The notes: generated from the sequence alone by a model not told the origin. Counted from the stretch's first letter, positions 1 to 9,875 are shown. The stretch is DNA of 64,000 nt from Chiayiivirga flava (GCF_014202825.1 NZ_JACHHP010000006.1:176260-240259), one strand, 5' to 3'. Translations and numbers: made by a program.

Positions 1-1
1 C

Positions 2-361
<360 letters not shown>

Positions 362-426
362 CGGCCGCCTTGGCGCACGCCGTCCGCATCGTCGGCGCAT
401 ACCGCGCGGGCACGGTGGCGTGAGCC

Positions 427-744
427 GTGGCGCGCCTGCTCGCACTCATCCTCGTCGCGGTGGTGATCCTGTTGCAGCTCAAGCTGTGGGTGGGCGCGGG
501 CGGTTGGCGCGAGGTCGAGCAGCTGCGCGCCACGGTCGCCGCGCAGGCTGCGGAGAACGCGCGGCTGCAGCAGCGCAACGCCGCGCTCGCGGCGGAAGTG
601 GACGATCTGAAATCGGGCGAGGCCGCGATCGAGGAGCGCGCCCGCGCGGAGCTGGGCATGATCAAGCCGGACGAGACGTTCTATCGCATCGTCGAACCGG
701 GCGCGCTGCCGGCGCCGCCGGTCGAGCAGGAGCCGCAGCCGTGA
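427..744 (+). CDS. ftsB: Cell division protein FtsB (septum formation initiator)
   Basis: A 105-residue single-pass inner-membrane protein of the divisome. FtsB pairs with FtsL and FtsQ and passes the activation signal to the FtsWI septal synthase. A transmembrane helix lies at about residues 3-20, followed by a coiled coil at about 28-62 and the conserved [19 protein letters not shown] end. The proposed start is GTG at 427, which leaves the usual short cytoplasmic tail. Its TGA overlaps the GTG of ispD in a GTGA junction, so the two are probably translationally coupled. Confidence 0.93.
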   Translation: MARLLALILVAVVILLQLKLWVGAGGWREVEQLRATVAAQAAENARLQQRNAALAAEVDDLKSGEAAIEERARAELGMIKPDETFYRIVEPGALPAPPVEQEPQP

Positions 745-1430
745 TCTGGGCCGTGGTGCCGGCCGCGGGCCGCGGCAGCCGCCTCGGCGGCGAGATTCCC
801 AAGCAGCACCGTCCGCTGCTCGGGCGCCCGCTGATCCGCCACACGCTCGAACGCCTCGCGGCGCACCCGCGGATCGCGGGGCTGCTGGTGGTGCTGGCGC
901 GCGACGATGCGTTCTGGCCCGGCTGGCGCGAGCTGCGCGGCAAGCCCGTTCTCACCGCCACCGGCGGCGCCGAACGCGCCGATTCGGTGCTCGCCGGCGT
1001 GCGTGCGCTGCCTGCGGACGTGCGTGCGCAGGACTGGGTCCTGGTGCACGACGCCGCGCGCCCGTGCCTGCGCCACGACGATCTCGACCGCCTCATCGAC
1101 CACGGCAGCGCGCACGGCGTCGGCGCCATTCTCGCCACGCCCGTCAGCGATACGCTCAAGCGCGCCGCGGCCGACGGCAGCATCGCGCACACCGAAACGC
1201 GCGCGGGGCTGTGGCGCGCGCTCACGCCGCAGCTGTTCCGTCGCGGTACGCTGCAGCGCGCGCTCGAAGCCGCGACGCTCGCCGGCATCGCCATCACCGA
1301 CGAGGCGATGGCGCTCGAGCGCATCGGCCTCGCGCCGCTGCTGGTGGAAGGCGCGGCCGACAACATCAAGGTCACCACGGCGGCGGACCTCGCCTTCGCC
1401 GAATTCCTGCTGGCGCGGATGGATCCGTGA
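741..1430 (+). CDS. ispD: 2-C-methyl-D-erythritol 4-phosphate cytidylyltransferase
   Basis: A 229-residue enzyme of the MEP isoprenoid pathway that joins CTP and MEP to give CDP-ME. The N-terminal nucleotide-binding stretch [18 protein letters not shown], the GGAERADSV loop, VHDAARPC and the C-terminal DNIKVTT motif are all family signatures. The GTG start at 741 overlaps the ftsB stop; no better start lies upstream because the conserved beta strand begins at residue 3. The stop overlaps ispF, again in a GTGA junction. Confidence 0.96.
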   Translation: MIWAVVPAAGRGSRLGGEIPKQHRPLLGRPLIRHTLERLAAHPRIAGLLVVLARDDAFWPGWRELRGKPVLTATGGAERADSVLAGVRALPADVRAQDWVLVHDAARPCLRHDDLDRLIDHGSAHGVGAILATPVSDTLKRAAADGSIAHTETRAGLWRALTPQLFRRGTLQRALEAATLAGIAITDEAMALERIGLAPLLVEGAADNIKVTTAADLAFAEFLLARMDP

Positions 1431-1936
1431 GCGGCGTGCGGATCGGCACCGGTTACGACGTGCACGCGTTCGGCGACGGCACCCACGTGGTGCTCGGCGG
1501 CGTGCGGATAACGCACGTGCGCGGCCTGGTCGCGCATTCGGACGGCGACGTGCTGATCCACGCGCTGTGCGATGCCCTGCTCGGCGCGCTCGCGCTCGGC
1601 GACATCGGCCGGCATTTTCCGCCGGGCGACGATCACTGGCGCAACGCGGACAGTCGCGACCTGCTGCGCGCCGTGGTCGCGATGCTGCACGAGCGCGGCT
1701 GGCGCGTGGGCAACGTCGACAGCGTGGTGGTGTGCGAGCGGCCGAAGCTTGCGCCGCACATCGAGGCGATGCGTGCGAACCTCGCGGCCGACCTGCGCAT
1801 CGACGCCGACGCGGTCGGCGTGAAGGCCACCACGTCCGAACGGCTCGGCTTCACCGGCCGCGAGGAGGGCATCGCCGCGCACGCCGTGGTGCTCGTGACG
1901 CGGACGCCACCGCCGCACAACCCGACGCCCGCATGA
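1427..1936 (+). CDS. ispF: 2-C-methyl-D-erythritol 2,4-cyclodiphosphate synthase
   Basis: A 169-residue trimeric enzyme of the MEP pathway that cyclises CDP-ME 2-phosphate with loss of CMP. The zinc ligands are visible as D11 and H13 in GYDVHAF and H45 in LIHALCD. The [19 protein letters not shown] motif near the end forms the nucleotide pocket. The length is typical. The GTG start at 1427 overlaps the ispD stop, and the TGA at 1934-1936 overlaps the ATG of truD, so ispD, ispF and truD form one coupled unit. Confidence 0.96.
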   Translation: MSGVRIGTGYDVHAFGDGTHVVLGGVRITHVRGLVAHSDGDVLIHALCDALLGALALGDIGRHFPPGDDHWRNADSRDLLRAVVAMLHERGWRVGNVDSVVVCERPKLAPHIEAMRANLAADLRIDADAVGVKATTSERLGFTGREEGIAAHAVVLVTRTPPPHNPTPA

Positions 1937-3015
1937 GCGGCGACGGCGCCGCGTTCCCGCGCGCGCACGGCCCCGCGGTGCTGCGCGCCCGGATGCGCAC
2001 GCAGCCGGAGGATTTCGTCGTCGAGGAGGACCTCGGCTTTGCGCCGAGCGGTGCGGGCGAGCATCTGTTCCTCGTCGTCGAGAAGCGTGGCGCAAACACC
2101 GCGTGGGTGGCGCAGCAGCTGGCGCGCTGGGCGGGCGTGGCGCCGTTTGCCGTGAGCTATGCCGGCCTCAAGGATCGTCACGCGGTCACGCGCCAGGCCT
2201 TCACCGTGCATCTGCCCAAGCGGCAGTCGCCGTCCGTGGACACGTTGCAGCATCCCGACTTCCGCCTGCTTGTCGCCGACTGGCACGCGCGCAAGCTGCC
2301 GAAGGGCGCATTGCGCGGCAACCGTTTCACGCTGCGGTTGCGCGGCGTGCACGGCGAGCACGCCGCGGTCGATCGACGCCTGGCCGCCATCGCCGCGCTT
2401 GGCGTGCCGAATGCGTTCGGCGAGCAGCGCTTCGGTCGCGGCGGCGGCAATCTGGACCAGGCGCGCGCCATGTTCGCCGGCCGGCGCGTGCAGCGCGAGA
2501 CCCGCTCGATCCTGCTCTCCGCCGCCCGCTCCGCCATCTTCAATGCCGTGCTCGCCGAGCGCATCGACGACGGCAGCTGGGCGCGCGGGCTGGACGGCGA
2601 GGTGTGGATGCTCGACGGCACCCACAGCGTGTTCGGCCCGGAGCCGATGGACGAGGCCCTGCGCGCCCGCGCCGCCGCGCTCGACATCCATCCGACCGGG
2701 CCGCTGTGGGGCGAGGGCGAGCCGCGCTGCACCGGTGCGGTCCGCGGGATCGAGCTGGCGGTGGCGGCGTGTCATCCCGACCTCGTCGACGGTCTCGCCG
2801 CCGCGCGCCTGAAGCACGAGCGCCGCAGCCTGCGCCTGCCCGTGCGCGAACTCGCCTGGTCCTGGGCCGGCGACACCCTGGAGCTGCGGTTCTGGCTGCA
2901 GGCCGGGGCCTACGCCACCACCGTGCTGCACGCGCTCGGCGACATCGCCGACGCGCAGGCCGCCGCCGACGCCGGCACCGCGGCCGCACCCGGCGCGGAC
3001 GCGACGGACGCCTGA
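1933..3015 (+). CDS. truD: tRNA pseudouridine(13) synthase TruD
   Basis: A 360-residue enzyme that makes pseudouridine 13 in tRNA-Glu. The catalytic aspartate is D81 in [24 protein letters not shown] and [10 protein letters not shown] follow in the expected order. The N-terminal region [22 protein letters not shown] is typical of the family. The ATG overlaps the ispF stop in an ATGA junction. The C-terminus carries a short Ala/Asp-rich tail that does not look conserved. Confidence 0.95.
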   Translation: MSGDGAAFPRAHGPAVLRARMRTQPEDFVVEEDLGFAPSGAGEHLFLVVEKRGANTAWVAQQLARWAGVAPFAVSYAGLKDRHAVTRQAFTVHLPKRQSPSVDTLQHPDFRLLVADWHARKLPKGALRGNRFTLRLRGVHGEHAAVDRRLAAIAALGVPNAFGEQRFGRGGGNLDQARAMFAGRRVQRETRSILLSAARSAIFNAVLAERIDDGSWARGLDGEVWMLDGTHSVFGPEPMDEALRARAAALDIHPTGPLWGEGEPRCTGAVRGIELAVAACHPDLVDGLAAARLKHERRSLRLPVRELAWSWAGDTLELRFWLQAGAYATTVLHALGDIADAQAAADAGTAAAPGADATDA

Positions 3016-3195
3016 CCGGCCCGCCGGCGGCCGTCGGCCGCCCGCCACGCGACGAACCGACCGCACGATTCCCGCCGCGGCTGCGACGCCGCGCCGCCGG
3101 TTTGCGTCAATTCGGCGTACAGTTTGTTCCGCACGCGCCGGTAGGTCGGTTTGCTGCACCCGGTCGGCGTGGGGTTCGTCACCGAGGAGAGCGTC

Positions 3196-3414
3196 ATGAA
3201 GATCGCAAGACCGCTTGTCGCACTGCTGGCCGCCCTGTCGCTCGGGGCCTGCGCCAGTTCCGGAAACACCTATGCCGAACGGCCCGTGCGCAGCTCGCCG
3301 TCCAGCGTCGACACTACGAAAGTCGCGCTGGTCGAAAAAGCCGCCTACCAGCGCGGATTGCAGGTCGTGTGGGTGAATCCGCCCGAGAAACCTCGCCCGC
3401 CGCTCGACCGCTGA
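3196..3414 (+). CDS. Small lipoprotein, copy 1 of a tandem pair
   Basis: A 72-residue predicted lipoprotein of unknown function. The N-terminus is a lipoprotein signal (MKIARPLVALLAALSLGAC, with lipobox LGAC), and the C-terminal part contains VEKAAYQRGLQVVWVNPPE. GAGGAGA at 3184-3190 is a good Shine-Dalgarno site for the ATG at 3196, which is preferred over the earlier ATG at 3151. The next gene encodes a protein of exactly the same length and plan. The two are probably duplicated envelope lipoproteins; no enzyme motif is visible. Confidence 0.8.
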   Translation: MKIARPLVALLAALSLGACASSGNTYAERPVRSSPSSVDTTKVALVEKAAYQRGLQVVWVNPPEKPRPPLDR

Positions 3415-3431
3415 GTGCGTGGGCCGGCGTC

Positions 3432-3459
3432 CGCCGCACGCGGCTGACCGCGTGCGGCG
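3432..3459. other. 12-bp perfect hairpin between the two lipoprotein genes
   Basis: The sequence forms a 12-bp perfect stem (CGCCGCACGCGG and its complement) around a CTGA loop, 18 bases after the first lipoprotein stop. There is no T-run after it, so it is either a factor-dependent terminator or an RNA-stabilising hairpin rather than a classic intrinsic terminator. Confidence 0.5.
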
Positions 3460-3513
3460 AGGGGCGAACGTCGAGTGCATGAGGTGCGGCACGCGCCGCA
3501 CGAGGGAGGCAGG

Positions 3514-3732
3514 ATGAAGGTGGGAATCGTGGCGCGAATGGTGCTGGTCTGCGGCGTGCTGTCGCTCGCGGCCTGCGCGGGTCAGGGCGGAACCGCGGTG
3601 GTGCGGTCGACGTCGCCGACCGTGGCCGACGGCACGCGGATCAGCGCGGTCGAGCGGGCGGCGGAGCAGCGCGGAACCGATATCGTCTGGGTCAATCCGC
3701 CCGAAGTCCGTCGCGCGGTACGCGAGTACTGA
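3514..3732 (+). CDS. Small lipoprotein, copy 2 of a tandem pair
   Basis: A 72-residue predicted lipoprotein, same length as its upstream neighbour. The lipobox is LAAC in a hydrophobic signal (MKVGIVARMVLVCGVLSLAAC). The conserved core VERAAEQRGTDIVWVNPPE aligns with VEKAAYQRGLQVVWVNPPE of copy 1, showing tandem duplication. GAGGGAGGCAGG just before the ATG at 3514 is a strong ribosome site and decides this start over the ATG at 3475. Function is unknown; the VWVNPPE core recalls short envelope lipoproteins annotated only as hypothetical. Confidence 0.8.
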   Translation: MKVGIVARMVLVCGVLSLAACAGQGGTAVVRSTSPTVADGTRISAVERAAEQRGTDIVWVNPPEVRRAVREY

Positions 3733-3765
3733 CGGCACGCCGGCGGCGCGGCCGGCCGGCGACCG

Positions 3766-4320
3766 TCACGGCAGCAACAGCACCAGCACGGCGCCGGTGC
3801 CGCCGTGTTGCGGGCGTGCCGACGCGAAAGCAAGCACGTCCGCGCGCTGGCGCAGGACGCGGTCAACCAGATTCTTCAGCACCGGCGCATCGCCCGCGCT
3901 GCGCAGGCCCTTGCCGTGCACGATCCGCACGCTCAGGCGGCGTGCGCGCCGGCTCTCGGCAAGGAATCCGCGCACCGCCTCCTCGGCCTGCGACGCGTTC
4001 ATGCGGTGCAGGTCGATTTCGTCCTGCACTGCGTACTGCCCGCGCTTGAGGCGGCGCAGCAGGCGCGGCGGGTGACCGTCCTTCAGATATTCCAGCGCAT
4101 CGCCCAGCGCGAGTTCGGCGTGCGCGAACGGATTGCGTTGCGACTGCAGCAGGGCCTCGCGTTCGTCGTCCTGCTGCTGGCGCGGTTCGGGCAACGGCTT
4201 CGGCGCGGCGGGAACGGTGTCGGGTGTGTGCGCGAGCGGACGCACGGGCCCGATCGCCTCGCGGAACAGCGCGGCATCGTCGGCATCGGGTGGCGGATCG
4301 GGGCGGGGCGGTCTGCGCAT
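3766..4320 (-). CDS. Smr-domain protein
   Basis: A 184-residue soluble protein with a C-terminal Smr (small MutS-related) domain, a fold linked to nucleic-acid nicking or endonuclease activity. The domain shows DEIDLHRMNASQAEEAV at about residue 100, VRIVHGKGLRS at about 130 and the closing GGTGAVLVLLLP. The first 90 residues are charged and proline-rich, as in the proteobacterial SmrA/YdaL-like group. It converges with the lipoprotein pair, 33 bases away. Confidence 0.88.
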   Translation of the reverse strand: MRRPPRPDPPPDADDAALFREAIGPVRPLAHTPDTVPAAPKPLPEPRQQQDDEREALLQSQRNPFAHAELALGDALEYLKDGHPPRLLRRLKRGQYAVQDEIDLHRMNASQAEEAVRGFLAESRRARRLSVRIVHGKGLRSAGDAPVLKNLVDRVLRQRADVLAFASARPQHGGTGAVLVLLLP

Positions 4321-4454
4321 CGGGGTTCTCGGTTCCAGTGTAGCGGCTGCGTGCGTGTCGACGGCGCCAGCGCGCGCCGGCGCCGTGGCATGCTTGGGTG
4401 CCGCAGTCGCATGCCGACGCGTGGTTCACGAGTCCCGACCGCAGGAGCCTCCGC

Positions 4455-5768
4455 ATGCCGAACGCCTGGCAGACCATCGCCGCCGCGCTGATCCTTGCCG
4501 CCGTCGCGCCCGCGCGCGCAGCCGCCACGCTCGACGCATCGGCCGAACAGCACGCGGCGACGTTAGCCGACCAGCTGCGCAGCTGGCGCCGCGACATCCA
4601 CCAGCACCCGGAACTGGGCGAGCAGGAAACCCGCACCGCGGCGCTGGTGGCCGCGCATCTGGCTTCGCTCGGACTGGAGCCGCGCACCGGTATAGCCGTC
4701 ACCGGCGTCACCGCCGTGCTGAAAGGCGCCAGGCCCGGCCCGCGCATCGCCATTCGTGCCGACATGGACGCGCTGCCGGTGACGGAGCAGGTGGACCTGC
4801 CGTTCGCATCGAAGGCGACCTCGACCTATCGCGGCGAACCCGTCGGCGTGATGCACGCCTGCGGCCACGATGCGCATGTTGCGATCCTGCTCGGCGTCGC
4901 CAGCACGCTCGCGGCGCTGCGCGAGGAACTGCCGGGCGAGGTGATGTTCGTGTTCCAGCCGGCCGAGGAGGGCCCGCCCATCGCAGGTGCGTCGTTCGGC
5001 GCCGCGCGCATGCTGGCCGAAGGCGTGTTCGACGACTTCAGGCCGGACGCCGTGTTCGGCCTGCACGTGTGGGCGCCGCTCAACGTCGGCACGCTGGGCG
5101 TGCGCAGCGGGCCGTTCATGGCGAGCGCGGACGAATGGACGCTGACGGTCCGCGGCACGCAGACGCACGGCTCGCGGCCGTGGGGCGGCGTGGATCCGAT
5201 CACGGTGGCGGCGCAGATCCTGCTCGGCAGCCAGAGCATCGTCGCGCGCCAGGTGGACGTCACGCGTTCGCCCGTCGTGCTCACCGCCGGCACGATCAAG
5301 GGCGGCGTGCGCTTCAACATCATTCCCGAGTCCGTGCAGATGGTCGGCACCCTGCGCAGCTTCGACATGGATGTGCGCGAGGACGTGATCGCCCGGCTGC
5401 GCAACACCGCCGAGCACGTTGCCGCGGCGAGCGGCGCGACCGCGCAGCTGGACGTGGTCAACAACGCACCGGTCACGCGCAACGATCCGGCGCTGACGGC
5501 GCAACTGCTGCCCGCGCTGCAGGCGAGCGTGGGCGCCGGCAAGGTGGTGGAACTGCCGCTCAGCACCGTGGCCGAGGATTTTTCGCAGTTCGCGAACGTG
5601 GCACCGGGGTTCTATTTCTTTGTCGGCGCTACGCCGGCGGGCGTCGATCCGGACACGGCGCCGAACAATCACTCGCCGCGGTTTTTCCTCGACGAAGCCG
5701 CGCTCGACGTCGGGGCGCGCGCGATGCTCGCGGCGACGCTGCGGTTCCTGGAAGGCGAGCCGCGCTGA
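4455..5768 (+). CDS. Secreted M20D-family amidohydrolase
   Basis: A 437-residue metallohydrolase of the M20D group (hippurate, N-acyl-amino-acid or IAA-amino-acid hydrolases). A signal peptide (MPNAWQTIAAALILAAVAPARA) places it in the periplasm or outside. Metal-site motifs are in order: IRADMDALPVTE near residue 100, MHACGHDAH near 135, PAEEGPP near 168 and GLHVW near 207, with VAEDFSQF near the end. GCAGGAG at 4441-4447 supports the ATG at 4455. The acyl substrate cannot be read from sequence. Confidence 0.9.
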   Translation: MPNAWQTIAAALILAAVAPARAAATLDASAEQHAATLADQLRSWRRDIHQHPELGEQETRTAALVAAHLASLGLEPRTGIAVTGVTAVLKGARPGPRIAIRADMDALPVTEQVDLPFASKATSTYRGEPVGVMHACGHDAHVAILLGVASTLAALREELPGEVMFVFQPAEEGPPIAGASFGAARMLAEGVFDDFRPDAVFGLHVWAPLNVGTLGVRSGPFMASADEWTLTVRGTQTHGSRPWGGVDPITVAAQILLGSQSIVARQVDVTRSPVVLTAGTIKGGVRFNIIPESVQMVGTLRSFDMDVREDVIARLRNTAEHVAAASGATAQLDVVNNAPVTRNDPALTAQLLPALQASVGAGKVVELPLSTVAEDFSQFANVAPGFYFFVGATPAGVDPDTAPNNHSPRFFLDEAALDVGARAMLAATLRFLEGEPR

Positions 5769-5778
5769 GCGGTGTCGA

Positions 5779-5985
5779 TCAGCGCGGCAGCAGCTGCGTT
5801 TCGTGGTGTCCGTCGAAATCGATCAGCAGTGCGCTCGCGCCGCGCGCGACGATGCGTTCGTACAGCGTCTTGGCGCGCAGCAGCGCTTCGACCGGACACT
5901 GGAACCGCTCGATCGGACCGTCGTCGACGTGCACCAGCCAGGCCGGCGACGGCAGATCGCTGTGCAGCAGGTGGACATTCGGCAT
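5779..5985 (-). CDS. Conserved-looking small protein, unknown
   Basis: A 68-residue protein with no signal peptide or membrane segment. A GGGAG ribosome site lies just before the ATG at 5985, and the codon pattern matches neighbouring genes. The stretch WLVHVDDGPIERFQCPVEAL and the ending LLIDFDGHHETQLLP look like a small globular domain. I do not recognise the family. It converges tail to tail with the amidohydrolase, 10 bases away, so both stops share a short spacer. Confidence 0.65.
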   Translation of the reverse strand: MPNVHLLHSDLPSPAWLVHVDDGPIERFQCPVEALLRAKTLYERIVARGASALLIDFDGHHETQLLPR

Positions 5986-6137
5986 CGCGGTGCTCCCGTA
6001 CGAGCTGGCGCGACCCCCGGATTCCGCCCTGAACGGGCACCATACCCGCGTGCCGGCGCGGTTTCGTTAGCGGACCGTTAGGCTGCCGCGGCGATTCGTG
6101 CACTGCGTCGCAGAATCAGGCGCCGTGAGGCCTGCGT

Positions 6138-6560
6138 TCAGGCGAGCGTCGCCTCAAGCGTGATCTGCGCGTTGAACAGCTTCGAGACCGGGCAGTTCTT
6201 TTTCGCGTCGTCCGCGATGCGCTGAAATGTCTCGGCATCGATGCCCGGGATGCTGGCGCGCAACGACAGCGCCGAACGGCTGACCTTGAAGCCATCGCCG
6301 TCGCTGTCGAGCGACACGGACGCCTCGGTGTCCAGCGCATCGGCGGCAAAGCCCGCGGCTTCGAGCTTGAACGCGAGTGCCATCGTGAAGCACCCGGCGT
6401 GGGCGGCGGCGAGCAGTTCTTCGGGATTGGTGCCGGGACCGTCTTCGAACCGCGCCTTTGCGCCGTACGGCGCCTTCGCGAGCACCGACGAGCGGGTGCT
6501 CAGATGGCCGCTGCCGGTTTTGCCGTTACCGCTCCAGTGCGCCTGTGCCTTGCGAATCAT
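6138..6560 (-). CDS. OsmC-family peroxiredoxin
   Basis: A 140-residue thiol peroxidase of the OsmC/Ohr superfamily, which reduces organic hydroperoxides. The two redox cysteines are C57 in AHAGCFTMAL and C123 in KKNCPVSK. The N-terminal MIRKAQAHWSGNGKTGSGHLST and the GTNPEELLAAAHAGCF block match the OsmC (rather than Ohr) branch. CGGAG about 8 bases before the ATG supports the start at 6560. Confidence 0.93.
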   Translation of the reverse strand: MIRKAQAHWSGNGKTGSGHLSTRSSVLAKAPYGAKARFEDGPGTNPEELLAAAHAGCFTMALAFKLEAAGFAADALDTEASVSLDSDGDGFKVSRSALSLRASIPGIDAETFQRIADDAKKNCPVSKLFNAQITLEATLA

Positions 6561-6702
6561 GGACGTTGCTCCGTGAGATGTGTGGAAGAAAACGGCTGCA
6601 GATGGCGTGCCAGAGACAGAGGCCGCAGGTCAGGCGCGGTCCGGCCGGCACTGCGCGGATTCTGCACGTGCGGGGTCTGCGCTCCCGTGCGATTGTCCCG
6701 CC

Positions 6703-7323
6703 TCAGTCCGGCACCTGCACCGCACGCAGTGCCACCGCGGAGGCCAGCGCGATCCAGCCGAAGTACAGGGCCAGCAGCGTCCGCTGCGCAAGCGCGGCAG
6801 GGTGCTCCACGCCCGGCAGCCATTGCGCCGGCGGCAGGACGAGACAGGCGAGCGCCGCCGCCGCGAGGACGCCGCCGAAGGTGCGCAGGATCGCCCAGCG
6901 CGGCGCGCGCCGCACGCTGGCGGCGATGAGCGCGGTGGCGGGAAGGAAGGCGAGAAGGCTCAGGCTCAGGGCCGTCACGTGCAGTTGCGATGCGCGCGTG
7001 TCGGGGTCGTCCAGATCGTAGGGCAGCAGACCCTGCGCGGCGAAGAACACCCCCGACAGCAGCAGCAGCGTGCTGCCGATGCGTCCGCCGCGCGCCGCGC
7101 CGGCGGCGCGCATCGGCGCTTCCAGCGCCACCGCGAAGACCGCCACGAGCACACCGGGCAGCACGAACCCGGACAGGTTCCACGCCAGCGCGGCGTCGGC
7201 CTGCACGCTGCCGAGCACGGCCAGGAGCGTCGCTGCCGGCAGATCGGCGCGCAGCGATGCGATGCCCAGCGCGAGGGCAAGGGCCACTCCGGCGATCCAG
7301 CCCGCGTGCAGCATCGTCCGCAT
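6703..7323 (-). CDS. DUF998-type integral membrane protein
   Basis: A 206-residue protein with about six hydrophobic segments. The pattern WNLSGFVLPGVLVAVFA, then LLLLSGVFFAAQGLLPYD and LHVTALSLSL is that of the DUF998 family of unknown function. GAAGG lies about 10 bases before the ATG at 7323; a second ATG three codons later is also possible. It is divergent from the thioredoxin gene, with 144 bases between them for both promoters. Confidence 0.82.
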   Translation of the reverse strand: MRTMLHAGWIAGVALALALGIASLRADLPAATLLAVLGSVQADAALAWNLSGFVLPGVLVAVFAVALEAPMRAAGAARGGRIGSTLLLLSGVFFAAQGLLPYDLDDPDTRASQLHVTALSLSLLAFLPATALIAASVRRAPRWAILRTFGGVLAAAALACLVLPPAQWLPGVEHPAALAQRTLLALYFGWIALASAVALRAVQVPD

Positions 7324-7467
7324 CGTCGCGTTGCCTTCGGTCGACGCGGCGCGCGCGGCCGCGGAAGCGCGACCATCGGTGCACGGCGGCACCCTGTCAA
7401 GCGCGCGCGCTTGTCTTTTGTGGGTGCAGTCGCCATCTTGCAGCGCTCGCCCACACGACCTGCACCG

Positions 7468-8340
7468 ATGACCCAGCCTGCCGCCACCCACGTGTTCGAT
7501 GTCACCACGGCCCGCTTCCAGGACGAGGTGCTGCAGAAATCGCTCGAGGTTCCGGTGCTCGTCGATTTCTGGGCGACGTGGTGCGGCCCCTGCAAGACGC
7601 TCGGCCCGATCCTGGAAAAACTCGCGGCCGACTACAACGGCGCGTTCGTGCTGGCCAAGGTCGATGTCGATGCCGAGCAGCAGCTGGCCGGTTACTTCGG
7701 CATCCGCTCGGTGCCCACCGTGGTGCTGATCCGCGACGGACAGCCGGTGGACGGCTTCCCTGGCGCGCTGCCCGAGGGTCAGCTGCGGCAGTTCCTCGCG
7801 CAGCACGGCATCGAGCCGCTGGCCGCGCAGGCGCCCGAGAGCGTCGAGGACATCGTCCCGGTCGCCGTGGATCCGCAGATCGAGGTACAGACGCTGCGCG
7901 AGGCTATTGCCGCCGAGCCGGCGCGCGACGACCTGAAACTGGATCTTGCGCTGGCCCTGACGCGCATCGGCGACACCGACGAAGCCACGCGTCTGCTCGA
8001 TGGCCTGCCGGCGAATCTGGCGGTGGACGATCGCGCCAAACGTGCGCGCGCAACGCTCGGTTTTGCCGCGCTGCTCAAGGACGCGCCACCGCGCGCCGAG
8101 CTCGAACGCCGCATCGCCGCGGACGAGCGCGACCTGCGCGCCCGCCATCTGCTCGGCGCGCACCTGATGGCCGCCGGTGAATCGCAGGCCGCGCTCGACC
8201 AGTTCCTCGAGATGCTGCGCCTGGACAAGGCCTTCGACGACAACCTGCCGCGCCGCGCGCTGATCGATGCCTTCAACAGCATCGACGACGCCGACCTCGT
8301 GAGCCGCTACCGTCGCCGCATGTCCTCGCTCGTGTTCTGA
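7468..8340 (+). CDS. cnoX: CnoX/YbbN-type thioredoxin with TPR-like C-terminal domain
   Basis: A 290-residue cytoplasmic protein made of an N-terminal thioredoxin domain and a C-terminal helical repeat region, the layout of E. coli CnoX (YbbN), a chaperedoxin that protects proteins from oxidants and hands them to chaperones. The active site is intact, WCGPC at residues 38-42, whereas the E. coli protein has lost one cysteine, so this copy may keep true thioredoxin activity. The C-terminal half shows the expected LDLALALTRIGDTDEATRLLDGLP repeat-like segments. Confidence 0.9.
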   Translation: MTQPAATHVFDVTTARFQDEVLQKSLEVPVLVDFWATWCGPCKTLGPILEKLAADYNGAFVLAKVDVDAEQQLAGYFGIRSVPTVVLIRDGQPVDGFPGALPEGQLRQFLAQHGIEPLAAQAPESVEDIVPVAVDPQIEVQTLREAIAAEPARDDLKLDLALALTRIGDTDEATRLLDGLPANLAVDDRAKRARATLGFAALLKDAPPRAELERRIAADERDLRARHLLGAHLMAAGESQAALDQFLEMLRLDKAFDDNLPRRALIDAFNSIDDADLVSRYRRRMSSLVF

Positions 8341-8368
8341 CGGGCTCCGACCCGTGCGCGGCGCGGCG

Positions 8369-9310
8369 TCAGGCCAGCGCCAGCACCACGGCGAACTGCA
8401 GCGCGCGGTAGATCGTGAGATTGATCGCGAGCAACGCGATCGGCAACGCCAGGCCCGCCAGCGTCGCGCGCCACCAGCCGCAGTCGTAGGCCACGCGCAC
8501 CGCGATCACCCCGTAGACGCCGAGCGCGGCCGGGAGAAGGTAACGCAGCGCGATGCCGGCCGCGGCATCCGCGCCCGCGCGCTCCGCCAGCCAGGCACCC
8601 GGCAGAACCACCAGTTCGAACAGGAACAGCACGAACGCGAAGTAGTGCAGCGCCACCACCACGTGCTCTGCGAAGTAGCGCCCGCGCCCGGCCATCGCCA
8701 GCAGCAGCACCACTGCCATGAAGGGCACATGCAGGACGATCAGCGCCTTGCTGACGTTGGCCGACGCGATCGCGTAGCGCTGCTCCAGCGCCGCGAACGC
8801 GGATCCCTCCGGGGCCTCGCGCACAAGCGCCGCGAGGCGCGCACGCACCCACGGTTCGGTGAAGCGCGAATGCAGCTGGCCGGCGTTCGCCTCGATCGAC
8901 GCGCGCCGCTCGGCCGGCAAGGCCGCGATCGCGGGATCGAACTGGGCCACGACGGCGCCGCGCACGTGGTCGCGCAGCGGCAGGTCGAAATCGCTCATGC
9001 CGGGCGCGAAGAAGTACAGCACGTTGGCGAGGAGAAACAGCGACACCGGCGACATCCAGCGTGCACGCCGTCCGGCGATGTAGTCGCGCGAGAGCAGACC
9101 GGGGCGCAGCAACAGGGCGCGCATCGAACGCCAGAAGCGGCCGTCGAGATCGGTCAGCGCCTCCGCGAATTCGCGCAGCAGGTGCATGAGGCGGCGGTCC
9201 TGCGGGCGGAAACGATGCTGGCCGCAGGCGCCGCAGTAGCTCGCGGCGATCGTCTCGCCGCAGTTGGCGCAGCGCACGGACTCGGGAGGTGACGGGTTCC
9301 GCGCGTCCAC
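8369..9310 (-). CDS. DUF3667-family zinc-ribbon membrane protein
   Basis: A 313-residue protein with an N-terminal zinc ribbon (CANCG, then YCGACGQ) followed by ALTDLDGRFWRSMRALL, RPG, and WMSPVSLFLLANVLYFF, the standard opening of DUF3667. Four or more transmembrane helices fill the C-terminal half. Function is unknown. The GTG at 9310 is the only start that keeps the zinc ribbon in a short N-terminal position. It converges on cnoX and diverges from the hotdog-fold gene. Confidence 0.85.
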   Translation of the reverse strand: MDARNPSPPESVRCANCGETIAASYCGACGQHRFRPQDRRLMHLLREFAEALTDLDGRFWRSMRALLLRPGLLSRDYIAGRRARWMSPVSLFLLANVLYFFAPGMSDFDLPLRDHVRGAVVAQFDPAIAALPAERRASIEANAGQLHSRFTEPWVRARLAALVREAPEGSAFAALEQRYAIASANVSKALIVLHVPFMAVVLLLAMAGRGRYFAEHVVVALHYFAFVLFLFELVVLPGAWLAERAGADAAAGIALRYLLPAALGVYGVIAVRVAYDCGWWRATLAGLALPIALLAINLTIYRALQFAVVLALA

Positions 9311-9364
9311 GCCTGCGTATGCGATCCTTGGGCCCTGCGCAAAGTCTAGTCGAGAACCCGGATC

Positions 9365-9832
9365 ATGACCGCCGCCGGTCTGCGTCGCCTGCTGAATCTG
9401 TATCCGCCGCTGCTGTTCGCCGGCGTTCGCGTCGAACGCGTGGACGACGATTTCCGCTACGCACGGGTGCGGCTCAAGCTGCGCTGGTACAACCGCAATT
9501 ACGTGCGCACGCAGTTCGGCGGCAGTTTGTTCTCGATGACCGATCCGTTCTGGATGATCATGGTGCTGGAGAATCTCGGGCGCGATTACGTGGTGTGGGA
9601 CAAGGCCGCGACGATCGACTTCGTGGCCCCGGGCCGCAGCGATGTGATCGCCGAATTCCGTCTCGACGCCGCGGTGCTCGACGAACTCCGCGCCGCCGCC
9701 GCCGGCGGCGAGAAGGTGCTGCGCTGGTTCGAGGTGGACGTGACGTCGCCCGCAGGCGATGTCGTCGCGCGTGTGCGCAAGCAGGTGTACGTGCGGCGAA
9801 AGCGCGATGCGGGGGCGTCCGCGTCGGCGTAA
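9365..9832 (+). CDS. DUF4442-type hotdog-fold protein
   Basis: A 155-residue cytoplasmic protein. The segments RYARVRLKLRWYNRNYVRTQFGGSLF and MTDPFWMIMVLENLG match DUF4442, a hotdog-fold family related to thioesterases such as the YiiD C-terminal domain. No catalytic residue can be assigned with confidence. It ends before a strong bidirectional terminator shared with the convergent ACE-like gene. Confidence 0.85.
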   Translation: MTAAGLRRLLNLYPPLLFAGVRVERVDDDFRYARVRLKLRWYNRNYVRTQFGGSLFSMTDPFWMIMVLENLGRDYVVWDKAATIDFVAPGRSDVIAEFRLDAAVLDELRAAAAGGEKVLRWFEVDVTSPAGDVVARVRKQVYVRRKRDAGASASA

Positions 9833-9875
9833 GCCGGCACCGCCCGAGGTCTTCCCGACCCGCGCTGGCCGGAAA

